Assembly (NCBI GenBank): GCA_045801465.1
Contig: JBJMSU010000134.1
Span: forward strand, 1 to 10,504
DNA: 10,504 bases
Direction of reading: 5' to 3'
From: DATFWC01 sp045801465
GTDB taxonomy: Bacteria > Pseudomonadota > Alphaproteobacteria > Rhizobiales > Xanthobacteraceae
Position 1 is the stretch's first letter. Each line of letters begins with the position of its first letter. This document shows positions 6,526 through 10,504 of the stretch, in pieces. The position numbers were made by a program, and so were the translations under genes. The notes beneath the pieces are model-generated. The model did not search any database and was not told where the DNA came from. It saw nothing but the letters and a program-made list of their open reading frames with translations.

Positions 6526-7793
6526 GCGTCAACGTCACTCGCCTGTCCTCCGGCCTCACCGTCGTGACCGACGACATGCCGCACCTCGAAACCGCCTCGC
6601 TGGGGGTGTGGGTCGGTTCCGGCAGCCGCGACGAGCAGCCGGACGAGCACGGCATCTCGCATCTCCTCGAGCACATGGCCTTCAAGGGCACGGGGCGCCG
6701 CACCGCGCGCCAGATCGCCGAGGAGATCGAGGCGGTGGGCGGCGACCTCAACGCCGCGACCAGCGTCGAGACCACCGCCTATTATGCGCGCGTGCTCAAG
6801 GCCGACGTGCCGCTCGCGTTCGACGTGCTCGCCGACATCCTGTCCAATCCGGCGTTCGAGCCGAGCGAGCTCACGCGCGAGCAGAACGTCATCGTCCAGG
6901 AGATCGGCGCGGCCGAGGACACGCCGGACGAGCTCGTCTTCGATCACCTGCAGGCGGTGGCATTTCCCGGCCAGCCGGTCGGCCGCTCGATCCTCGGCAC
7001 GCCGGCGACGGTGCGCTCGTTCGATGCCGCACGGCTGCGCGCCTATCTGGCGCGCAATTACCGCGCCCCCGACATGGTGATCGCCGCGGCCGGCGCCGTC
7101 GCGCACGATGCCATCGTCGCCGACGTGGAGCGCCGGTTCTCCGGTTTCAACGGACCGGCGGCCCCCATTCCCGAGCCGGCCAGGTTCAACGGCGGCGCGC
7201 GGATCGAGAAGCGCAATCTCGAGCAGGCGCATATCGCGCTGGCTTTGGAAGGCGTGCCGCAGCGCGATCCCACGCTCTACAGCCTGCAGGTCTTCACCAG
7301 CGTGCTCGGCGGCGGGATGTCGTCGCGCCTGTTTCAGGAGGTGCGCGAGCGCCGCGGCCTCTGCTACGCGATCTACAGCTTCCATTGGCCGTACTTCGAC
7401 ACCGGGCTGTTCGGCCTCTACTCCGGCACCGACGTCGGCGACGCCGACGAGTTGATGCGCGTCGTGGTGGACGAGATCGCTGCCACCGCCGCGACCCTCA
7501 ACGAGGTCGAGGTTGCGCGCGCCAAGACGCAGATGAAGGCCGGCTTGCTGATGGCGCTGGAAAGCTCGGGCGCGCGCGCCGAACAGCTGGCGCGCCAGAT
7601 CATCGCCTATGGCCGGCCGATGCCGCTCGAGGAAATCGTCGCCAAGGTCGAAGCCGTGACGGTCGACAGCGCGCGGGCGGCGGGAGTGAGCCTGATCAGC
7701 CGGAGCCGACCGGCGGTGGCGGCGCTGGGGCCGAGCCGCGATCTTGAAAGCGCCGCCACGATCGCTGAAAGTCTGTTCCGCCGCGCCGCGTGA
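6522..7793 (+). CDS. M16 family zinc metallopeptidase (mitochondrial-processing-peptidase-like)
   Basis: A 423-aa pitrilysin/M16 peptidase resembling the bacterial relatives of the mitochondrial processing peptidase beta subunit. The inverted zinc motif HLLEH is at residues 47-51 (His47, Glu50, His51), with Glu127, 76 residues after His51, as the expected third ligand, so it looks catalytically competent. The glycine-rich stretch GGGMSSRLFQEVRERRGL at about 263-280 marks the C-terminal domain. There is no signal peptide, so it is probably cytoplasmic. The ATG at 6522 overlaps the thrC stop and has AAGGAG about 7 nt upstream. Pairing of this peptidase with thrC is, as I recall, common in alphaproteobacteria; its natural substrate there is unknown to me. 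Confidence 0.94.
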   Translation: MSVNVTRLSSGLTVVTDDMPHLETASLGVWVGSGSRDEQPDEHGISHLLEHMAFKGTGRRTARQIAEEIEAVGGDLNAATSVETTAYYARVLKADVPLAFDVLADILSNPAFEPSELTREQNVIVQEIGAAEDTPDELVFDHLQAVAFPGQPVGRSILGTPATVRSFDAARLRAYLARNYRAPDMVIAAAGAVAHDAIVADVERRFSGFNGPAAPIPEPARFNGGARIEKRNLEQAHIALALEGVPQRDPTLYSLQVFTSVLGGGMSSRLFQEVRERRGLCYAIYSFHWPYFDTGLFGLYSGTDVGDADELMRVVVDEIAATAATLNEVEVARAKTQMKAGLLMALESSGARAEQLARQIIAYGRPMPLEEIVAKVEAVTVDSARAAGVSLISRSRPAVAALGPSRDLESAATIAESLFRRAA

Positions 7794-7836
7794 GCGAGTT
7801 TACGGACGAGGCGTCTGATGCGAAACTCCGCCGATC

Positions 7837-7884
7837 GGATCTCGGTCATTGTCCCCGCTTGCACGGGAACGACAATTGCCGATG
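7837..7884. repeat. Palindromic repeat between the M16 peptidase and GNAT genes
   Basis: ATTGTC (7848-7853) pairs with GACAAT (7871-7876), and CCCG (7854-7857) pairs with CGGG (7864-7867) across a 3-nt bulge. Weaker outer pairing (CGG/CCG, ATC/GAT) extends the structure. Its core at 7853-7872 is an inverted copy, 18 of 20 bases, of the left arm of the element at 2921-3009, and 7851-7873 also matches the right arm at 2988-3010 in 18 of 23 positions. It may attenuate read-through from thrC/M16 into the GNAT gene. The remainder of the 113-nt gap shows nothing recognisable. Confidence 0.65.
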
Positions 7885-7906
7885 ATCTCTGGTGACGATC
7901 TGAACG

Positions 7907-8494
7907 ATGGCGTTCTTCCGCACGGTCTCCTTCTCTGAGCCGCTCCCCATCGTGGAAGGAGACGGCGTCTACCTGCGGGCGCCGCAGATGGCCGATTTTC
8001 CCGAATGGGCCTCCTTGCGGGAGGAGAGCCGCGAGTTCCTGACGCCGTGGGAACCGACCTGGCTGCACGACGACCTGACGCGCGGCGCCTTTCGGCGGCG
8101 CCTGAAGCGTTACGCCGAGGATCTGCGCACCGACCAGGCCTACCCGTTCTTCCTGTTCCGCCGCGCCGACGATGCGCTGGTGGGCGGATTGACGCTCGCC
8201 AATGTGCGCCGCGGCGTCGCCCAGGCCGGCAGCCTCGGTTATTGGATCGGCGAGCCCCACGCCCGCCGCGGCCTGATGACGGCTGCCGTCAATGCGCTCA
8301 TTCCGTTCGTGTTCTGCACTCTCCGGCTGCATCGTCTCGAGGCCGCGTGCATCCCCAGCAACATCGCGTCGGTGCGGCTCCTGGAAAAGACCGGCTTCAC
8401 GCGCGAGGGATTTGCCCGGGAATATCTCTGCATCAACGGGCTGTGGCAGGACCACCTGCTCTACGCGTTGCTCAAAACCGATGTCCGGCTCTAG
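7907..8494 (+). CDS. GNAT family N-acetyltransferase, RimJ-like
   Basis: A 195-aa acetyl-CoA-dependent N-acetyltransferase of the RimJ/RimL-like GNAT group. The acetyl-CoA-binding motif A region is GYWIGEPHARRGLM (about 111-124). It is followed by the motif B-type segment EAACIPSNIASVRLLEKTGF (about 145-164), where the conserved Asn152 and the RLLEKTGF helix are typical. The C-terminal WQDHLLYALL strand is also standard. RimJ acetylates ribosomal protein S5, but relatives of this size have varied targets, so substrate and gene symbol are left open. I kept the ATG at 7907, which gives MAFFR followed by the GDGVYLRAP strand expected at the N-terminus, although the ribosome binding site is weak. 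It follows thrC and the M16 gene on the same strand after a repeat-containing gap. Confidence 0.88.
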   Translation: MAFFRTVSFSEPLPIVEGDGVYLRAPQMADFPEWASLREESREFLTPWEPTWLHDDLTRGAFRRRLKRYAEDLRTDQAYPFFLFRRADDALVGGLTLANVRRGVAQAGSLGYWIGEPHARRGLMTAAVNALIPFVFCTLRLHRLEAACIPSNIASVRLLEKTGFTREGFAREYLCINGLWQDHLLYALLKTDVRL

Positions 8495-8520
8495 CCTTGG
8501 GTCGGAACCTGTCGGCGGCC

Positions 8521-8550
8521 TTGGGAGCGCCACCTTTGGGCTGCTATAAG
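8521..8550 (+). promoter_or_regulatory. Possible sigma-70-type promoter for the lipoprotein-gcvT pair
   Basis: TTGGGA (8521-8526) and TATAAG (8545-8550) are separated by 18 nt and lie 23 nt before the ATG at 8574. The -10 is plausible and the -35 is a partial match. The gap downstream of the GNAT gene has no other obvious signal. This is a by-eye match only. Confidence 0.35.
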
Positions 8551-8573
8551 GCGCCGGTGCACGGTGGTTCGGC

Positions 8574-9236
8574 ATGACGGGGTGGGGTGAAGGCGTGCGG
8601 GGACAGGGGCTTGCAGCGGCCATGCTCGCCATTGCGGTGGCGGGTTGCTCATCGAATCTCGTCGATTCGGCGCCGGCGCCCTCCAGCGGCGGCTCGTCCT
8701 TTCGCGACCGCATGAGCAGCCTGTTCTTCGGATCACCCGGCACCGAGGCACAGGCGCTTGCCGCCAACGCGGCCGATCCGAACCAGGATTGCCCGGTCGC
8801 CGACATCCGTTCGGGCGCGTCGACCCTGCAGGTCAATGCCGGCCGCGATACGTCCGCCAACACGTTGCGCTATCAGGCCACGATCGCCCGCCTGGCGCGG
8901 GAATGCGCGGTGCGCGGACCGACGATGACCGTCAAGGTCGGCGTCCAGGGCCGCGTCGTGATTGGCCCGGCCGGCGGTCCCGGCCAGATCGAGGTGCCGC
9001 TGCGCTATGCCCTGGTGCACGAGGGACCCGAGCCGAAGACGATCCTGACCAAGTTCTATCGCTTCCCGGTGACCATTGCGGAGGGCCAGGGCAACGTTCC
9101 GTTCCTGCACATCGAGGAAGACATCACCTTCACGGTCCCGGCGCGAGGGCAGCTCGATAACTACGTCGTGTATGTCGGCTTCGATCCCGCCGCCGCGAAG
9201 GAGCCGCCGGTCAAGAAGACGCGCCGGTCCGGCTGA
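8574..9236 (+). CDS. Putative lipoprotein of unknown function
   Basis: I do not recognise a characterised family. The 220-aa product begins with a short hydrophobic stretch ending in a lipobox (AIAVAGC, Cys25), so it is probably exported and lipid-anchored. A Ser/Gly/Pro-rich linker follows, then a segment DCPVADIRSGASTLQV and a beta-rich C-terminal domain with repeated hydrophobic strands (VKVGVQGRVVIGP, ITFTVPARGQLDNYVVYVGF), ending in a basic tail KKTRRSG. Three starts are possible: ATG 8574, GTG 8595 (GGGG 7 nt upstream) and ATG 8622. The first is kept because a possible promoter lies just before it, but its ribosome binding site is poor. Only 15 nt separate it from gcvT, so the two are probably co-transcribed although their roles look unrelated. 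Envelope function is an inference from the signal sequence alone. Confidence 0.8.
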   Translation: MTGWGEGVRGQGLAAAMLAIAVAGCSSNLVDSAPAPSSGGSSFRDRMSSLFFGSPGTEAQALAANAADPNQDCPVADIRSGASTLQVNAGRDTSANTLRYQATIARLARECAVRGPTMTVKVGVQGRVVIGPAGGPGQIEVPLRYALVHEGPEPKTILTKFYRFPVTIAEGQGNVPFLHIEEDITFTVPARGQLDNYVVYVGFDPAAAKEPPVKKTRRSG

Positions 9237-9251
9237 TCGCGAAGGACTGGC

Positions 9252-10412
9252 ATGGACGCGGAACCGGACACGACCGAGAGACCGCCAGAGCAACTCTCGG
9301 TCACGCCGCTGCACGCGCTCCACCTCGCCCGCGGCGGCCGCATGGTGCCGTTCGCCGGCTACTCCCTGCCGGTTCAATATGCCGACGGAATCATCGCCGA
9401 GCACAATCATACCCGCAGCGCCGCCGGTCTGTTCGACGTCTCGCACATGGGGCAGGCGTTCCTGGTCGGGCCCGACCACGCGACGGTTGCGCGCGCATTG
9501 GAGGCGCTCGTTCCTGCCGACATTCTCGGACTTGGTCCCGGGCGGCAGCGCTATACCCAGCTTCTGAACGCCGAGGGGGGCATTGTCGACGACCTGATGG
9601 TCACCCGCTCGAGCGACCCGGCCGAGGATGGCGTGCTGATGCTGGTGGTGAACGCCGCCCGCAAGGACGCCGACTTCGCTCATTTTGCCGCCGGGCTTCC
9701 GGCCGGCGTGCGACTGTTGCGGGCTAACCATCGCGCGCTGATCGCCGTGCAAGGGCCGCTCGCTGCCGACGTCGTTAGCCGCCATTCGCGCGACATCGCG
9801 GCGATGGACTTCATGTCGGCGCAAAGCGCCAGCTTCGACGGCATCGACTGCCATGTCAGCCGTTCCGGCTATACGGGCGAGGACGGATACGAGATTTCCG
9901 TCAAGGCAACGCGGGTGATCGCGATCGTCGAACGACTGCTCGATGATCCGCGGGTCAAGCTTGCCGGCCTTGGCGCGCGCGACTCGCTTCGCCTGGAAGC
10001 GGGCCTGTGCCTCTACGGTCACGACATCGACGAGACGACGTCGCCGGTGGAAGCCGCCCTGACGTGGTCGATTGCGCGGCGGCGGCGAGAAGAGGGCGGC
10101 TTTCCGGGCGCCGCACGCATTGCCGCCGAGATCGCCGAGGGGCCGAAGCGACGGCGCGTCGGCATCAAGCCCGAGGGCCGCGCGCCGGCGCGCGAGGGCA
10201 CCGAAATTCGCCAATCGGATGGCGCCGTGATCGGCCGCGTCACGTCCGGCGGCTTCGGCCCGACGGTCGAGGGGCCGATCGCCATGGGCTATGTCGAGCC
10301 GCGCTTTGCCGAACCGGGCACGAAACTCGCGCTGATCGTGCGCGGCAAGGAGTTGCCGGCAAGCGTGGTGCCGCTGCCGTTCGTGCCGCACCGCTACCGG
10401 CGCGGCGGATAG
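9252..10412 (+). CDS. gcvT: Glycine cleavage system T protein (aminomethyltransferase)
   Basis: This cytoplasmic protein transfers the methylene group from aminomethyl-lipoyl GcvH to tetrahydrofolate, releasing ammonia and forming 5,10-methylene-THF. The 386-aa product has the family features: TPLHALHLARGGRMVPFAGY and the FDVSHMGQ segment at the N-terminus, LLNAEGGIVDDLMV with the conserved catalytic-region aspartates (Asp113/Asp114), SRSGYTGEDGYEI, LGARDSLRLEAGLCLYGHD, and a C-terminal beta-barrel domain with GRVTSGGFGPTVEGPIAMGYV. The first 17 or so residues precede the usual N-terminus. The ATG at 9252 has GAAGGA 5 nt upstream. It sits apart from gcvH-gcvPA-gcvPB, on the opposite strand, about 5.8 kb from gcvH, behind a lipoprotein gene. 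No glycine riboswitch is visible before it. Confidence 0.96.
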   Translation: MDAEPDTTERPPEQLSVTPLHALHLARGGRMVPFAGYSLPVQYADGIIAEHNHTRSAAGLFDVSHMGQAFLVGPDHATVARALEALVPADILGLGPGRQRYTQLLNAEGGIVDDLMVTRSSDPAEDGVLMLVVNAARKDADFAHFAAGLPAGVRLLRANHRALIAVQGPLAADVVSRHSRDIAAMDFMSAQSASFDGIDCHVSRSGYTGEDGYEISVKATRVIAIVERLLDDPRVKLAGLGARDSLRLEAGLCLYGHDIDETTSPVEAALTWSIARRRREEGGFPGAARIAAEIAEGPKRRRVGIKPEGRAPAREGTEIRQSDGAVIGRVTSGGFGPTVEGPIAMGYVEPRFAEPGTKLALIVRGKELPASVVPLPFVPHRYRRGG

Positions 10413-10457
10413 CGCGATCGACCTCTCGATTGTCATCTGAACGCCGGGGTCCTTAGG

Positions 10458-10492
10458 TCCCGGATCGGGTCGCTTTCGCGAGCCGTCCGGGA
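10458..10492 (+). terminator. Hairpin repeat downstream of gcvT, possible terminator
   Basis: TCCCGGA pairs with TCCGGGA, and the stem continues imperfectly through CGG/CCG and CGC/GCG around a TTTC loop. It starts 46 nt after the gcvT stop. Outer bases ATTGTCAT (10429-10436) and ATGGCAAT (10492-10499) are near-complements, which suggests a dispersed palindromic repeat rather than a simple terminator. No U-tract is seen, and the window ends here. Confidence 0.4.
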
Positions 10493-10504
10493 TGGCAATC
10501 GCTA

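Noticed and set aside
8733..10436. A 567-codon open frame on the minus strand opposite gcvT and the lipoprotein gene
   Set aside because: It mirrors real genes in high-GC DNA. Its product is rich in Arg, His and Gly with no domain I recognise, while the plus strand encodes an unmistakable GcvT.

Overview
The window looks like a stretch of chromosome from a GC-rich alphaproteobacterium, most likely a member of the Hyphomicrobiales (Xanthobacteraceae/Bradyrhizobium-like). The basis is high GC throughout, close resemblance of the GcvP, ThrC, M16 and SURF1 proteins to the alphaproteobacterial forms, a DUF983-SURF1 pair of the kind that ends alphaproteobacterial cytochrome oxidase loci, and intergenic palindromes of the type scattered through Hyphomicrobiales genomes. 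The genus cannot be fixed from sequence reading alone.

Layout. Positions 1-3402 (minus strand) hold gcvH, gcvPA and gcvPB: the lipoyl carrier and the two subunits of a split glycine decarboxylase. gcvPB runs off the left edge, probably only a few residues before its end. Positions 3403-3594 are a divergent intergenic region with two back-to-back palindromes, one of them 42 bp and almost perfect. Positions 3595-4730 (plus strand) hold a DUF983 zinc-ribbon membrane protein overlapping a SURF1 cytochrome oxidase assembly factor. Positions 4731-5109 contain no normal gene but carry a clean remnant of the C-terminus of a TRAP transporter large permease (DctM). Positions 5110-7793 hold threonine synthase (thrC) overlapping an M16 processing-type peptidase. 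After a repeat-bearing gap come a RimJ-like GNAT acetyltransferase, an uncharacterised lipoprotein and gcvT (glycine cleavage T protein), followed by a hairpin repeat at the right edge.

How the genes fit together. All dedicated proteins of the glycine cleavage system (P as two subunits, H, T) are encoded here, but in two divergent pieces separated by about 5.8 kb of unrelated genes; the shared L protein (lipoamide dehydrogenase) is not in the window. Threonine synthase lies between the two pieces, so amino acid and one-carbon metabolism genes are neighbours, although a functional link is only inference. The DUF983/SURF1 pair looks like the tail of a cytochrome c oxidase assembly operon without its cox genes.

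The window is mostly housekeeping, and I see no convincing new multi-gene system. The points most worth a second look are the dctM remnant joined in frame behind the surf1 stop codon, the palindrome just upstream of the gcvH ribosome binding site, the dispersed inverted-repeat family, and the unassigned lipoprotein next to gcvT.
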